Assembly: GCF_902506095.1 (NCBI RefSeq)
Contig: NZ_LR733293.1
Location: 2,507,849 to 2,571,848, forward strand
Origin: Arthrobacter sp. 9AX
GTDB taxonomy: Bacteria > Actinomycetota > Actinomycetes > Actinomycetales > Micrococcaceae
Length of the DNA: 64,000 nucleotides
Direction: 5' to 3'
Positions 8,642-18,215 of this stretch are shown here, piece by piece (the stretch's first letter is position 1; each line of letters opens with the position of its first letter). The notes under the pieces are model-generated. The model did no database searches. It was not told the origin of the DNA and saw only the letters and a program-made list of their open reading frames with translations. The position numbers and the translations under genes are program-made.

Positions 8642-8749
8642 TTTTGACCTTCCGAAGTGGTACAGGAATGAAGTATTGCAAGGTTACTACACGTATGAAC
8701 TACTATTGTGGTGACCGAGGCGACGGCCACGGGGGCGCGGAGGGGCCGG
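8642..8749. promoter_or_regulatory. divergent promoter region between FUSC and MarR genes
   Basis: About 108 bases, markedly more AT-rich in its middle than the flanking genes (TACAGGAATGAAGTATTGCA onward). Two near-direct copies of a TAGTA-containing element lie on the minus strand (around 8684 and 8700). No perfect inverted repeat is visible. This is the only place where the MarR regulator could control both genes. Confidence 0.45.
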
Positions 8750-9325
8750 ATGGATCAGGACGCAGACGGCCTGCCCGCTCATGACGACGTCGTGGACCGG
8801 ATGCAGCGTGAGTGGGCCCGGCTGCGCCCGGACCTGAGCTTCAGCAGCCTCGGGGTGATCCACCGCGTGCTGCGCGCTTCCCGCCTTATCCTCGAAGCCA
8901 GGGACGCCTTCCTCGCGGACTACGGGCTCACCCGCGGCGAGCTGGACGTGCTTTCCGCGCTGCGCCGTACGGGCGAACCTCTGAGCCCTACGACGCTGGC
9001 CCAGACGCTGCTTGTCCCGCGCTCCGCGATCACCATGCGGCTGAACGCCCTCCAGGCTCGGGGACTGCTGAGCCGAACGGCCAACCCGGCCGACGGCCGC
9101 TCGTCCCTGCTCGTCCTCACCGATACTGGCGCCGCGCTCGTGGACGAGGTGATTCCCGCCCAGCTCGCCCTGGAAGATGCCCTACTCGCCGAAGCCCCGG
9201 CCTGGGCCGTCGAGGGCCTGGTCGATCCCCTGCGGGCACTGACCTCCGTGTGGGAGCAAGGACGCGGCCACCAAGCCGGGTCCAGCAAGGACCGGCGGAA
9301 TGGCGCGCTCGACCCCTCCGGATGA
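8750..9325 (+). CDS. MarR-family transcriptional regulator
   Basis: 191 residues. The winged helix-turn-helix runs from about residue 55: LTRGELDVLSALRRTGEPLS, TTLAQTLLVPRSAITMRLNA (recognition helix), LQARGLLSRTANPADGRSSL (wing with the conserved D-x-R) and LTDTGAALVDEV. I chose ATG 8750 because GGAGGGG lies five bases before it; two upstream in-frame GTG codons at 8708 and 8711 lack such a site. It is divergent from the FUSC exporter and is the likely repressor of both genes. Confidence 0.85.
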   Translation: MDQDADGLPAHDDVVDRMQREWARLRPDLSFSSLGVIHRVLRASRLILEARDAFLADYGLTRGELDVLSALRRTGEPLSPTTLAQTLLVPRSAITMRLNALQARGLLSRTANPADGRSSLLVLTDTGAALVDEVIPAQLALEDALLAEAPAWAVEGLVDPLRALTSVWEQGRGHQAGSSKDRRNGALDPSG

Positions 9326-9533
9326 GCCGCAACAGCGCGCGCTTCGGGTGAGCATCAGCCGACGCGCTACTGGGTTCCGCGTGGTAGACCACCAACGGCG
9401 CGGGTTGCGAAGAGTGATTGTTCAAACGTGGCATCCAGTCCAGGGAGACGGCTGCCATCAGCGGAACGCTCCTTGTAGAGTTGTTGAGCGAAAAAGTATC
9501 CATTTGGAAAGCCGGACGGCTGGAATCTCGGGC

Positions 9534-10021
9534 ATGGCGACTCTGGATGATGTGGACGGGGAATTGTTGCGGCTGCTCAAGGAAGATGCTCGCTTCGGTT
9601 ACCGAGAGCTCGGGCGGCACGTCGGGTTGACCGCCCCCGCGGTCGCTAGCAGAGTGCGCGTCTTGAGCGGCACGGAGTGATAACTGGCTACAGTGCCCGT
9701 GTCGATCCCCTTGCTGCTGGATACGCGGTTGAAGCTTCCATTCACATTGAAAGTACCGGCAAGCTGCAGTCCTACGGAATCGCAACCCAGGCTATCGCCG
9801 ACCCGTATGTACTCGAGAATCATCGGGTGGCGGGCCAGGACGATCACATCTTGCGTGTGGTCGCGGAGACTATCCGGGACTTGGAACCGTTCACCGATTC
9901 GCTCCACGATAAGGGCAGCTCTGCGACATCGTTTATCTTCTCGTCGCCCAAGCGCTGGGCTCCGGTCGTTCAGCGGGGGGCCAGGAAGCCAGGGAGCCAG
10001 GACAACAGACCCAGCGACTGA
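9534..10021 (+). pseudogene. Lrp/AsnC-family regulator broken by a one-base frameshift
   Basis: The helix-turn-helix half reads MATLDDVDGELLRLLKEDAR, then FGYRELGRHVGLTAPAVASR in one frame and hits a TGA at 9678. In the next frame the text continues exactly where it should: ARLERHGVITGYSARVDPLA, then the ligand-binding RAM domain, ending SATSFIFSSPKRWAPV. A single base is missing near 9658 (GTGCGCGTCTTGAG where one more base would restore VRRLERHGV). Outside this point the whole family length is present, so the lesion is either recent or a sequencing error. No ribosome-binding site is obvious before the ATG. Confidence 0.8.
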
Positions 10022-10518
10022 GCCCCAGGAGTCGGAACACCGAAGTAGGTTGCCGCCGCCCACAACCGGGGACAATTCTCCGTAGGTTATCCACCGCTAC
10101 TGCTGCTAGGGAGCTACCCCAACGGCTCTAGATTTCCTGCCGTGGATAACCTGAATTGACCCCAGCCATGGACCGCTTAATGTGACAGCAGGTCCGGGTA
10201 GCAGGGGCACGTATCCAAGCTTGGCCAGCATGACGGAAGGCTGGTTATCGGCGTCTTTCAATGGCCGGGGATAGGCCTTAAAGGCCCTCTCAGATCTCCC
10301 GATGAGAGCTCCATCAGCCAGCAGGAGCACAAGACAATGCCCACCAGACTGAGGGTATCGTCCGCCGCGGAAGCTTTGGAGCACTCCATACCAGCATGAT
10401 CGCGGGCACCTGCCACGAATAGGGCGCTCATCATGTAGTAAGTCGCACAGTTCTTCGCCTTAGAACCTAGGCATTCAACCGCAGCCATTCCAGTGGATCT
10501 GGCAGCAACACCGCGCGG
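10022..10518. other. non-coding stretch, nothing recognised
   Basis: About 500 bases. Minus-strand frames exist (for example 10384 to 10106) but have no ribosome-binding site and no family resemblance. No hairpin terminator, RNA gene or repeat is evident. Confidence 0.4.
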
Positions 10519-10737
10519 CTAGTAGAAGCGGGGCAGGCCCAGGACCTGGGTGGCTACGAAGCTCATGATCAGGTTGTTGTTGCCCGGGGCCACCTGGAAC
10601 ATGCGGGTTTTGCGGAACCTGCGTTTGATGTCGTACTCGTCCACAAAGCCGTAGCCGCCGTGGGTGTCAAGGCAGGCGTTGGCGGCGGCCCAGCTGGCTT
10701 CGGAGGCGAGGTGCTTGGCCATGTTGGCCTCTGCGCC
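10519..10737 (-). pseudogene. acyl-CoA dehydrogenase, C-terminal stump
   Basis: The frame ending at TAG 10521-10519 reads EANMAKHLASEASWAAANAC, then DTHGGYGFVDEYDIKRRFR and VAPGNNNLIMSFVATQVLGL. This is the last about 70 residues of a flavin-dependent acyl-CoA dehydrogenase, including the H-G-G-x-G-F turn near the flavin. Before about 10740 the frame turns into unrelated proline/alanine-rich sequence. At least 300 N-terminal residues, with the active site, are missing. Confidence 0.8.
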
Positions 10738-11277
10738 CCAGGGCCCCGGGGCGCCGGCGTCGAGGGAGCAACTCCCATCCGCTGAGCGTAGACGGCATGC
10801 TTTCCGCCACGTGTCGCCAGCTCGGGAGCGAGACTAACTAGAGAAACAAGGAAACTTTGGGTGAGGTCCTCAGGGCGGGGCGTCGACGGGCTTGTGCCCC
10901 ACACAGTCGGTATCGATCAGGGCTAGCGCTTCTGCGCGAAAGACCGAGACGTGCCACTTCAATTCGTAGTCATTGCTCAGATCCTGGAGCTCCATACGCT
11001 CACGGTAATGGAATTAAAAGGGAGATTATCCACAGGCATCCGCGCCAGGCCAAGCGGGAAGGATTGGCCTTGACCTTTGGCAGGACAGAGTTGCGCAGAA
11101 AGCTACGGGAACTTACCGAATCTTTATTATCGTCGCCCGGAAACTCCCGGGGAGGCCCGTAAAACGGCCCGCCAGCGCTCAGCTCCCGCGGGGATGTCGA
11201 GGAAAGTTAGAACGGCAGCACGCCCCGTGGACTGCTGAACGCTAAGCCTGGCCTTCGGCTATGGTTTACGCACTTCC
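10738..11277. other. non-coding stretch, nothing recognised
   Basis: About 540 bases between the acyl-CoA dehydrogenase stump and the tiny coupled genes. Frames on both strands are arginine/serine-rich and lack ribosome-binding sites. Confidence 0.4.
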
Positions 11278-11433
11278 CTAGTAGTAAGTAGGCTTATTTC
11301 TGGACGCGGTGTCCCGCAGTGCGGCCTCGCGTTCTCTATTTGCCAGCCGCTGGGTGTAATCATGCTCCTGGGGAGTGCTGATCCGCAGGACACGGCGCGG
11401 TTTGGCTAGCGGCGGAAGGGCGGCCTGCCTCAC
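11278..11433 (-). CDS. hypothetical 51-residue protein, coupled to the gene before it
   Basis: The GTG at 11433 overlaps the TGA of the preceding gene as GTGA, and AGGAGAGAA stands just before it, so translation is probably coupled. The peptide is basic and polar: MRQAALPPLAKPRRVLRIST, then PQEHDYTQRLANREREAALR and a tail ending NKPTYY. It has no membrane segment, cysteine or known motif. The overlap plus ribosome-binding site is the main support for its being real. Confidence 0.45.
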   Translation of the reverse strand: MRQAALPPLAKPRRVLRISTPQEHDYTQRLANREREAALRDTASRNKPTYY

Positions 11434-11672
11434 TTCTCTCCTAAGTCATCCGCGACACCGCGAAGGTCTTGTACCCAGCCGGTGGAGCGGCTTGTACCCG
11501 CCACACCAGCTTCAAAGGTGGCAAGCGCCTGCGCTATCAGTTCCAGCGCCTGCGACATATTGGCTTTGACCGCAGCATAGCCTTCATCCGGGCGCGGGTC
11601 GGACGAAGCGCTTACCAGCAGCTCCGCGCCGGACCGGATGACCAGCGACGCCTCGTACTCGTTCACACTCAT
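11430..11672 (-). CDS. hypothetical 80-residue protein, first gene of a tiny operon
   Basis: The protein begins MSVNEYEASLVIRSGAELLV. It contains YAAVKANMSQALELIAQALA, a likely amphipathic helix, and ends VQDLRGVADDLGEK. It is acidic, with no signal peptide or transmembrane helix. The ATG is preceded by GGAGGAAGG at slightly long spacing. The composition looks coding, and the GTGA overlap with the 51-residue gene supports a two-gene unit. I recognise no family. It sits alone in a region of decayed genes, possibly left from the mobile element marked by the integrase stump (inference). Confidence 0.5.
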   Translation of the reverse strand: MSVNEYEASLVIRSGAELLVSASSDPRPDEGYAAVKANMSQALELIAQALATFEAGVAGTSRSTGWVQDLRGVADDLGEK

Positions 11673-12383
11673 ACCCCGGAGCCTTCCTCCAGACGTAGGA
11701 CGATGCAGAAGTACCCAGCCCTTCGAAGGCGCTGATCAAGCCGCTATCCGCGTTGCTGGCAAAGGCGGAAGTCAGCGTGGCCCTTATGCACAAGACCGAG
11801 GGCGCTTGAGAGGATGTGCTCCGTGGCGCCAGCCCGGTCCTTGCCCTGTGTTGCGCCGGAGAACGATGCCCCTGCCGATAGAGGTACCTGCCAGAACGCG
11901 TCAAATTCTGTGTCCCTTTCCTTGGAGTCTTGAAGATGATGGCGTGGTCTGCTTACCCGCTGAGGTTCTGCGGTGTGACCCACATTTGGATGCCTTGGGC
12001 CATTTGAAACAGTCAGCTGGGGCCATGGCTGTCGGCGGCGATCCGCAGGCTGTTTGAGTCCTCTGCCCAACGTCCTCGAAATCGTTTGCCGCCAGAAGCT
12101 CGGTTCGGATGTCCTGCTTTCGTTCCCGTTTGCACGATGTGGTTCATCCTGCGCCCAAGTCTGCACGCGATGACGTTCCGGCCGCGTTCTTCCAACGTGC
12201 ACGACCGTAGGATCGCAAACGAAGTTGATGTTCAAAGCCTCGGAGAGACAGGAATGGGACGCAAGGCGCAGCCAAGAACAAGCATTGTGCTTGGCTGAGC
12301 GCAATTTCGGAACCTCACTTCGGTGTGGGGATCCAGCTAAGAAAACGGTATGTCTTAGATCCTGGAGAACACGGAGAGCAGGA
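11673..12383. other. non-coding stretch with one hairpin
   Basis: About 700 bases with no supported gene. At 12269-12297, CAGCCAAG and CTTGGCTG can form an eight-base stem around a 13-base loop that contains a second potential hairpin. There is no T run, so terminator function is doubtful. The 3' end must hold the promoter of the 76-residue gene at 12384. Confidence 0.4.
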
Positions 12384-12614
12384 ATGGCGCACATGATTAC
12401 TAATGCCGAGAACGGACGTATTTATCGCGTTACGGGAGAAAGTGCGCATGTCGTTAACGAGAACCTGAACGCGGCGGTCGAATTGGCGCAACAGGATGCT
12501 ATCGGAGAGGGAAAACATGGCGTCCTCGTCACACGGCATGGGCACGCGTCCTTCACCGTGGCTGTGAGCGGCGATGTCCCCTATGGAATCACCCGGGAAT
12601 GTGAGCATTGGTGA
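12384..12614 (+). CDS. hypothetical 76-residue protein
   Basis: ATG 12384 follows GGAGAGCAGGA, a good ribosome-binding site. The protein reads MAHMITNAENGRIYRVTGES, then AHVVNENLNAAVELAQQDAI, KHGVLVTRHGHASFTVAVSG and a close at TRECEHW. It looks like a compact alpha/beta protein (strand, helix, two strands) with several His residues and one Cys. I do not recognise the family. A longer in-frame extension upstream lacks a start signal and has poor composition, so I prefer this start. Confidence 0.55.
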   Translation: MAHMITNAENGRIYRVTGESAHVVNENLNAAVELAQQDAIGEGKHGVLVTRHGHASFTVAVSGDVPYGITRECEHW

Positions 12615-12991
12615 CACATCTCCCGGCAGCAAAGACCCCGCTCAAGTATAAAGCGGCGGTAATTTGACGAAGTCGGATTGGGCAGTGGATTCGGATACCC
12701 TCCCCGACTGATGCCGGCCCGGTCGTGCCCCGTGGTTGCCAGGAAGTCGAGCCCGTGAAACCCGGACCTGGGCCGCCGAAAGAGCTTTTTCGGCCCTGGG
12801 CCAAGTCGCCACGAAGCCGTGTCAGCGAAGGTCGGAAAGAGGGCCATTTCGCCGCTTCACAACAGCTCACTTTCCGACCGTCACCGACACCACGCTCATC
12901 TGCAATGACCGCAAACGAGATGGTTCCCTTTTCACAGTCCCTTTTGCACGGCAATAGGATCAGAGTCAGTTTTCTTTAGTAAAAGGTTGAA
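12615..12991. other. intergenic stretch ahead of the sensor-DUF349 chimera
   Basis: 377 bases without a supported gene. GCCGAAA and TTTCGGC form a short stem at 12775-12794. It has no downstream T run on the plus strand, so it is a weak terminator candidate. AAAAGG lies just before the ATG at 12992. Confidence 0.4.
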
Positions 12992-14974
12992 ATGAGTAAA
13001 GGCATGCTTTTTGTGTCGGCGGAGCGGTTTTTTCGCGAGCTGGGGCCTCGTGGGCGGACGGTATTGTTCCAGCTTCCGTTGTCCGTAACCATGTTGCTGG
13101 TAACCGTCTTAGTTACCTTCCTACACCCCGAGCTCGAAATGTCCAGCCCGTTCGTGTACAGCTTGACGGTCCATCTGTTTCTTCTCGGAGCCTGCCTTTT
13201 CGTACCATGGGAAAAGCTGCCGGGACGGGCAGTGTTTATCATCCCGGTCCTGGACTGCCTGGCCGTGGGACTCACCCGCGGGGCCGCCGATCAATACCTC
13301 GCCGTGCTGGGCTACCTCCTCGTCTTTCCGGTGATCTGGCTGTCCGCCACCAAGCACCGCAGCGGAGCCATCACCGCCATTCTTGCGACCCTCCTCAGCG
13401 CGGTCCTGCCCCCGATCATCCTGGGCACCGGTTTCACCAAAGCGGACTTTGTCCGAATAGTGCTCCTGCCCGTTATCCTGGCGACCATTGCACTCACCGT
13501 CTATGCGGTTTACAACGTACTCTGCCTTCAGCGACGCCTGCTGGGAAAACAGCAAACCGAGGTTCAGGAGCTACTAAGAGCGAGCGAGGAACGAGAACAC
13601 CTCCTTGGCACGGTCATGGACACGGTCAGCGTCGGCGTCTGCGCTCTCGATGCCCAGGGCCGGACAATACTCACTACCGCTGCACCTGCCGCAGCGCCAG
13701 TTCCCGCAGCGCCCGCAACGTCGCTGGCTGAGGCGTCGAAATGGGGCCGCGTTGAAGGTGATGGGCACGTCTTTTTGACCATCGACGGCGCCGAGCACCC
13801 CGTGGGCCAGTACCCCGGCGTCAGCAACGACGAGGCCCTGGCCTACTTCGCGCGCAAATATGACGACGTCGTGGCACAAGTGGTGCTGCTTGAACAGCGC
13901 GTCAGCTCGAAGGCTCCCAGCACCGACATGCAGAAGACCGTCACCCACCTGCGCGGGCAGCTCGCCGAGCGCAACATGGTGGGTGACCTTCGGTCCGCGG
14001 AAGCCCGCCTCGACAAGCTCGCCGCCGAGATCGGCGAACTCGAAAAGACCGAAAAGGCTGAGCACGACGCCGTCCGTGCTTCCGAGCTCGCCGCCCGGGA
14101 AGCGATCGTGTCCGAAGCCGAACAGATCTCCGGGCAGGATCCTGCCCAGACGCAGTGGAAGACCTCCAGCGCGCGCATGAACGAACTGTTCGAGACCTGG
14201 AAGACTGCGCAGAAGAGTGGAGTCCGCCTGGGCAGGAGCAACGAGGACGCCCTGTGGAAGCGGTTCCGTGCCGCCCGCACCGTCTTCGACCGCCACCGCC
14301 GGGCCTACTTCTCGCAGCTGGACAGCAACAACTCGGCTGCCAAAACGGCCAAGGAAAAGCTGATTGCCGAAGCCGAAGCTCTGTCCACCTCCACCGACTG
14401 GGGCTTTGCAGCCGGCGAGTACCGCCGCCTGATGGACCAGTGGAAGGCCTCCCCTCGTGCCAGCCGCAAGGACGACGACGCACTTTGGGCCCGGTTCCGC
14501 GCCGCCCAGGACGCCTTCTTCACTGCCCGCCAGGCAGCCAACGACGAGATCGACCAGGAATACGCCGCGAACCTCACGGTCAAGGAAGCCCTCCTGGCGG
14601 AGGCAAACACTATTCTCCCGGTGAAGGACCTGGCAGCTGCCAAGAAGGCCCTGCAGTCCGTCCGGGACCGTTGGGAAGAAGCCGGCAAGGTTCCGCGCGC
14701 CGACATGGGACGCGTCGAAGCCGGGCTGCGGAAGGTGGAGGATGCCGTCCGCCACGCCGAGGAAGAGCAGTGGCAGCGGTCCAACCCGGAGCGGAAGGCA
14801 CGCACCAACAGCGCCCTTTCGCAACTGGAATCCGCCATTGCCGGGCTCCAGGAAGATCTGGCCAAGGCTGAGAAGACGGGCGACCAGCGCAAGATTAAGG
14901 CTGCCCAGGAAGCTTTGGAAGCCCGCCAGGCCTGGCTGGACCAGATCCAGCGCTCGGCCAGCGAACTGTCCTAG
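12992..14974 (+). CDS. chimeric protein: six-helix membrane sensor N-terminus fused to DUF349 protein
   Basis: 660 codons without a stop. Residues 1 to about 228 are an integral-membrane sensor: hydrophobic helices near 24-44, 54-73, 80-96, 102-119, 127-145 and 155-179, then a linker (QTEVQELLRASEEREHLLGT) and the start of a PAS-like domain (VMDTVSVGVCALDAQGRTIL). Such N-termini belong to histidine kinases or diguanylate cyclases, but no output domain follows. At about residue 229 the chain enters the Ala/Pro-rich lead and body of a DUF349 protein (ATSLAEASKWGRVEGDGHVF, then repeated helical W-x-x-A modules to residue 660). DUF349 proteins normally stand alone and soluble beside rel, as here. 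A deletion fusion is most likely; expression is plausible since the frame is open. Confidence 0.8.
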   Translation: MSKGMLFVSAERFFRELGPRGRTVLFQLPLSVTMLLVTVLVTFLHPELEMSSPFVYSLTVHLFLLGACLFVPWEKLPGRAVFIIPVLDCLAVGLTRGAADQYLAVLGYLLVFPVIWLSATKHRSGAITAILATLLSAVLPPIILGTGFTKADFVRIVLLPVILATIALTVYAVYNVLCLQRRLLGKQQTEVQELLRASEEREHLLGTVMDTVSVGVCALDAQGRTILTTAAPAAAPVPAAPATSLAEASKWGRVEGDGHVFLTIDGAEHPVGQYPGVSNDEALAYFARKYDDVVAQVVLLEQRVSSKAPSTDMQKTVTHLRGQLAERNMVGDLRSAEARLDKLAAEIGELEKTEKAEHDAVRASELAAREAIVSEAEQISGQDPAQTQWKTSSARMNELFETWKTAQKSGVRLGRSNEDALWKRFRAARTVFDRHRRAYFSQLDSNNSAAKTAKEKLIAEAEALSTSTDWGFAAGEYRRLMDQWKASPRASRKDDDALWARFRAAQDAFFTARQAANDEIDQEYAANLTVKEALLAEANTILPVKDLAAAKKALQSVRDRWEEAGKVPRADMGRVEAGLRKVEDAVRHAEEEQWQRSNPERKARTNSALSQLESAIAGLQEDLAKAEKTGDQRKIKAAQEALEARQAWLDQIQRSASELS

Positions 14975-15074
14975 GGCATTTCGGCAGACTGATTCCCTGC
15001 AGGCCCGGTTCCGGTTATCCACATAACCCGAGCCGGGCCTGTGCCCGTTAAGGACAGCGCGGCAGGATGGGTGA

Positions 15075-15812
15075 ATGGCGATACCAACGGCACCTCCCGC
15101 CGGCACCCATGGCACGGATCACTCCCCCGGCGCAGAACCCGTCCTGCGGTTCCCTGAGATGTATGCCCCCGGCATGCCGTTTGCCTTCCCGGAACTTCAA
15201 TCGCTGGCCGCCGACGGGTTGCTGACACGTTTCCATCAGCACGGTTACGCGCTGCCGGGGACCGCTGCCACGCCGCAGCTACGGGCCCGGGCTGCCGCGG
15301 GAGGAGTTCCTCCAGGCGTCCGACGCCGGGTAGTGGCCGGGCGCATGACCGCAGCCTGGATCTACGGCTGCGCCGCTGAGCCGGACCGGCTCGCGCTGCT
15401 TGTGGACGCCAAGCGCCGGGTTTCGAGTCTCCGCAACACCAGGGGGTGCACGCTCCACGAGGTAAAGCTTGGGCCGTTCGACGTTGTGAGCCTGGGTGGC
15501 CTGATGGTCTCCAGCCCGTTGCGGACCGCCCTTGACGTTGCCCTTCATGTGGACGCGGAACGGGCCATCCCTGCCTTGGAAGGTCTGCTGGCCCGTCCGG
15601 AGAACGATGTGCGCCTAAGGTTGCTCGTCCTGGCAATCGAGGCGAGCCCGCGAGTACCCCACAAAAGGGCGGCGCTGGAGAAACTCGCGCGCTTAGCTCC
15701 GGCGCTTGTTCCCGGTGGTGCGGTAGACGTCAAAGACGCCGTCGATCCTGCGGACGGCGCTCAGGACGTGGTTGAGGTACTTGGGGTCACCCATCTCGAA
15801 GGCGAACTTTGA
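15075..15812 (+). CDS. AbiEi-like antitoxin-family protein (hypothetical)
   Basis: 245 residues: an N-terminal polar part, then [60 protein letters not shown] and the helix [20 protein letters not shown]. The order (short DNA-binding-like start, a WIYG/L-x-V-x core, then a TALDVA helix) resembles actinobacterial proteins annotated as type IV AbiEi-family antitoxins. There is no AbiEii-like toxin beside it, so a toxin-antitoxin role is unproven. Its last 120 bases run antisense through the end of rel, which is unusual. The stop used in related genomes may differ. Confidence 0.5.
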   Translation: MAIPTAPPAGTHGTDHSPGAEPVLRFPEMYAPGMPFAFPELQSLAADGLLTRFHQHGYALPGTAATPQLRARAAAGGVPPGVRRRVVAGRMTAAWIYGCAAEPDRLALLVDAKRRVSSLRNTRGCTLHEVKLGPFDVVSLGGLMVSSPLRTALDVALHVDAERAIPALEGLLARPENDVRLRLLVLAIEASPRVPHKRAALEKLARLAPALVPGGAVDVKDAVDPADGAQDVVEVLGVTHLEGEL

Positions 15813-18098
15813 GATGGCAACCCGGTCACTGGAGGTATGGACGCTGGCGGCCAGGATGTTGACGTGGTTCTCGGACAGCACCCGGGTGACGTCGGACAGC
15901 AGCGATTTCCGGTCCAGCGCCTCCACCTGGATCTCCACAAGGAACACACTGGACTGCGTGGGCGCCCAGTCCACATCAACGATCCGGTCCGGCTGGTCCT
16001 TCAGGTCCGAAATGTTGGTGCAGTCAGTCCGGTGCACGGATACGCCCGAGCCCCTGGTGACAAAACCGAGGATAGGGTCCGGCGGAACGGGAGTACAGCA
16101 GCGGGCCAGCTTCACCCAGACGTCACCGACACCGCGTACCACAACACCGGAATCGGAGAAACGTGCCTTCGTGACCTGGGTGGGGATGCTGACTTCGGTG
16201 ATGTCGTCGTCGGCGCTTTCGTTGCCGCCAAGGCTCTCGACGAGCTTTTCCATGACCGACTGGGCGGAGGTGTGTCCGTCGCCCACCCCGGCGTACAGGC
16301 CGGAGATGTCCACGTACTTGAATTCCTCGGCTACCGCCGCCAGCGCCTCGTGCGTCATCAGGCGCTGGAGCGGCAGGTTCTGCTTCCGCATCGCCCGGGT
16401 CAGGAGTTCCTTGCCGCGGTCGATCGCCTCTTCACGGCGTTCCTTACTGAACCACTGCCGGATCTTGTTGCGGGCGCGTGCACTCTTGACGAAGTGCTGC
16501 CAGTCCTGGCTTGGCCCGGCTCCTTCAGCCTTGGAGGTGAAGATCTCCACCCAGTCGCCGTGGTTCAGCTCGCTGTTGAGCGGAACCAGCTTCCCGTTGA
16601 CCCGGGCGCCAATGGTCCGGTGTCCCACTTCCGTGTGCACGGCGTAGGCGAAGTCCACCGGGGTGGACCCGGCAGGCAACGCCATAACCTCGCCCTTGGG
16701 GGTGAAGACGAACACCTCGCGGGCATTGATCTCGAAGCGGAGGGAATCGAGGAACTCGCCCGGATCCGAGGTTTCCTGCTGCCAGTCCACCAGGGACCGC
16801 AGCCAGCCCATGTCGCCGTCACGGGGGCTGCCGGGGCCCACTGCGGTGCGGTTGGGCTGGTCCTTGTACTTCCAGTGCGCGGCCACGCCGTACTCGGCGC
16901 GGCGGTGCATTTCGTGGGTGCGGATCTGGATTTCCACCGGTTTGCCGCCGGGACCGATCACAGTGGTGTGCAGCGACTGGTACATGTTGAACTTGGGCAT
17001 CGCGATGTAGTCCTTGAACCTGCCGGGCAGCGGGTTCCAGCGCGAATGCATGGTGCCCAGGGCCGCGTAACAGTCACGGACGGAGTCTACGAGGACACGG
17101 ACACCCATGAGGTCGTTGATGTCGTCGAAGTCCTTGTCGCGGACAATCATCTTTTGGTAGATGGAGTAATAGTGCTTGGGGCGGCCGGTGATGGTCGCCT
17201 TGATTTTGGCGGTGCGCAGGTCCTCGGTGATCTGGTCGCGGATGACGCCCAGGCTCTTTTCCCGCTCGGGGGTACGGTCCCCCACCATGCGGACGATCTC
17301 TTCATACACCTTCGGGTACAGGGCCGCGAAGGACAGGTCCTCGAGCTCCCATTTGATGGTGTTCATACCAAGCCGGTGCGCCAGCGGGGCAAAGATTTCC
17401 AAGGTTTCGCGGGCCTTGCGGGCCGAGGATTCGGCGGAAACGAATCGCCAGGTGCGGGCGTTGTGGAGCCGGTCGGCCAGTTTGATCATCAGAACCCGGA
17501 TGTCCTTGGCCATGGCCACGACCATTTTGCGGACGGTCTCGGATTGCGCCGCTTCGCCGAAGCTGACCTTATCCAGCTTGGTGACCCCGTCCACCAGCAT
17601 GGCAACTTCCGGGCCGAAATCCCGTTTCAGATCGGCAAGGGTGTAGGGGGTGTCCTCTACCGTGTCATGCAGGAGGGCCGCTGCCAGGGTGGTGCCGCTC
17701 AGCCCCAGTTCGGCAAGGATGGTGGCCACGGCCACCGGGTGGGTGATGTACGGATCACCGCTTTTGCGTTTCTGCCCGCGGTGGCTCTGCTCCGCAACAT
17801 CGAACGCGCGCTGGATCAGGTCAAAATCCTCTTTGGGATTGTTGGCCCGGACGGTTCGGAGCAGCGGCTCAAGGATGGGTGAGTAGGTTGCGCTGCTGCG
17901 GCCCGTGAGGCGGGCAAGCCGTGACCTGGTGCGTTCCCGCCGGCCGGGAAACGTGGGACGGGAACCGGAGTTGTCCACAGGGACCAATGAACCTGCGCGC
18001 GCGGAAGTGGCCGCACCGGTCTGCACACCGGGCTGACTCTGATCTCCTTGTGCTGTCGGCACCGACGCAGAACGTTCTTCCAATGAAGCACCCCTCAT
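15693..18098 (-). CDS. rel: bifunctional (p)ppGpp synthetase/hydrolase, long RelA/SpoT type
   Basis: 801 residues in the standard order. The HD hydrolase domain has [10 protein letters not shown] at residues 141-150, with the metal-binding HD at 144-145. The synthetase domain has [20 protein letters not shown] and [24 protein letters not shown] domain follows ([20 protein letters not shown]), then a helical/zinc-finger part with RCCTPVPPD and a C-terminal ACT domain. Both active sites are present, as expected for the single Rel of actinobacteria, which makes and destroys the alarmone at the ribosome. A 70-residue polar N-terminal extension precedes the HD domain. Its 3' end overlaps the convergent AbiEi-like gene. 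Confidence 0.97.
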   Translation of the reverse strand: MRGASLEERSASVPTAQGDQSQPGVQTGAATSARAGSLVPVDNSGSRPTFPGRRERTRSRLARLTGRSSATYSPILEPLLRTVRANNPKEDFDLIQRAFDVAEQSHRGQKRKSGDPYITHPVAVATILAELGLSGTTLAAALLHDTVEDTPYTLADLKRDFGPEVAMLVDGVTKLDKVSFGEAAQSETVRKMVVAMAKDIRVLMIKLADRLHNARTWRFVSAESSARKARETLEIFAPLAHRLGMNTIKWELEDLSFAALYPKVYEEIVRMVGDRTPEREKSLGVIRDQITEDLRTAKIKATITGRPKHYYSIYQKMIVRDKDFDDINDLMGVRVLVDSVRDCYAALGTMHSRWNPLPGRFKDYIAMPKFNMYQSLHTTVIGPGGKPVEIQIRTHEMHRRAEYGVAAHWKYKDQPNRTAVGPGSPRDGDMGWLRSLVDWQQETSDPGEFLDSLRFEINAREVFVFTPKGEVMALPAGSTPVDFAYAVHTEVGHRTIGARVNGKLVPLNSELNHGDWVEIFTSKAEGAGPSQDWQHFVKSARARNKIRQWFSKERREEAIDRGKELLTRAMRKQNLPLQRLMTHEALAAVAEEFKYVDISGLYAGVGDGHTSAQSVMEKLVESLGGNESADDDITEVSIPTQVTKARFSDSGVVVRGVGDVWVKLARCCTPVPPDPILGFVTRGSGVSVHRTDCTNISDLKDQPDRIVDVDWAPTQSSVFLVEIQVEALDRKSLLSDVTRVLSENHVNILAASVHTSSDRVAISKFAFEMGDPKYLNHVLSAVRRIDGVFDVYRTTGNKRRS

Positions 18099-18165
18099 GA
18101 CCGTTTAATTACCCCAGTCTATTCCTCAGCCCAGTGAGTTTTATAACCGGCACCAAAACAGCAGC

Positions 18166-18201
18166 GGCCGGCCAGCGTCAGGAATCTGACGCTGGCCGGC
18201 C
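18166..18201 (-). terminator. 16-bp perfect hairpin terminator after secF
   Basis: GGCCGGCCAGCGTCAG pairs with its exact complement across a four-base loop. On the minus strand the stem lies 15 bases after the secF stop and is followed by GCTGCTGTTTT. It separates the sec operon from rel. Confidence 0.75.
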
Positions 18202-18215
18202 CGCACCGGAAGGGG

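Noticed and set aside
13574..15115. 513-codon minus-strand ORF
   Set aside because: Antisense to the DUF349 region; Gly/Leu/Val-rich shadow.
15837..17882. 681-codon plus-strand ORF
   Set aside because: Antisense shadow of rel in high-GC DNA, with no domain and no ribosome-binding site.
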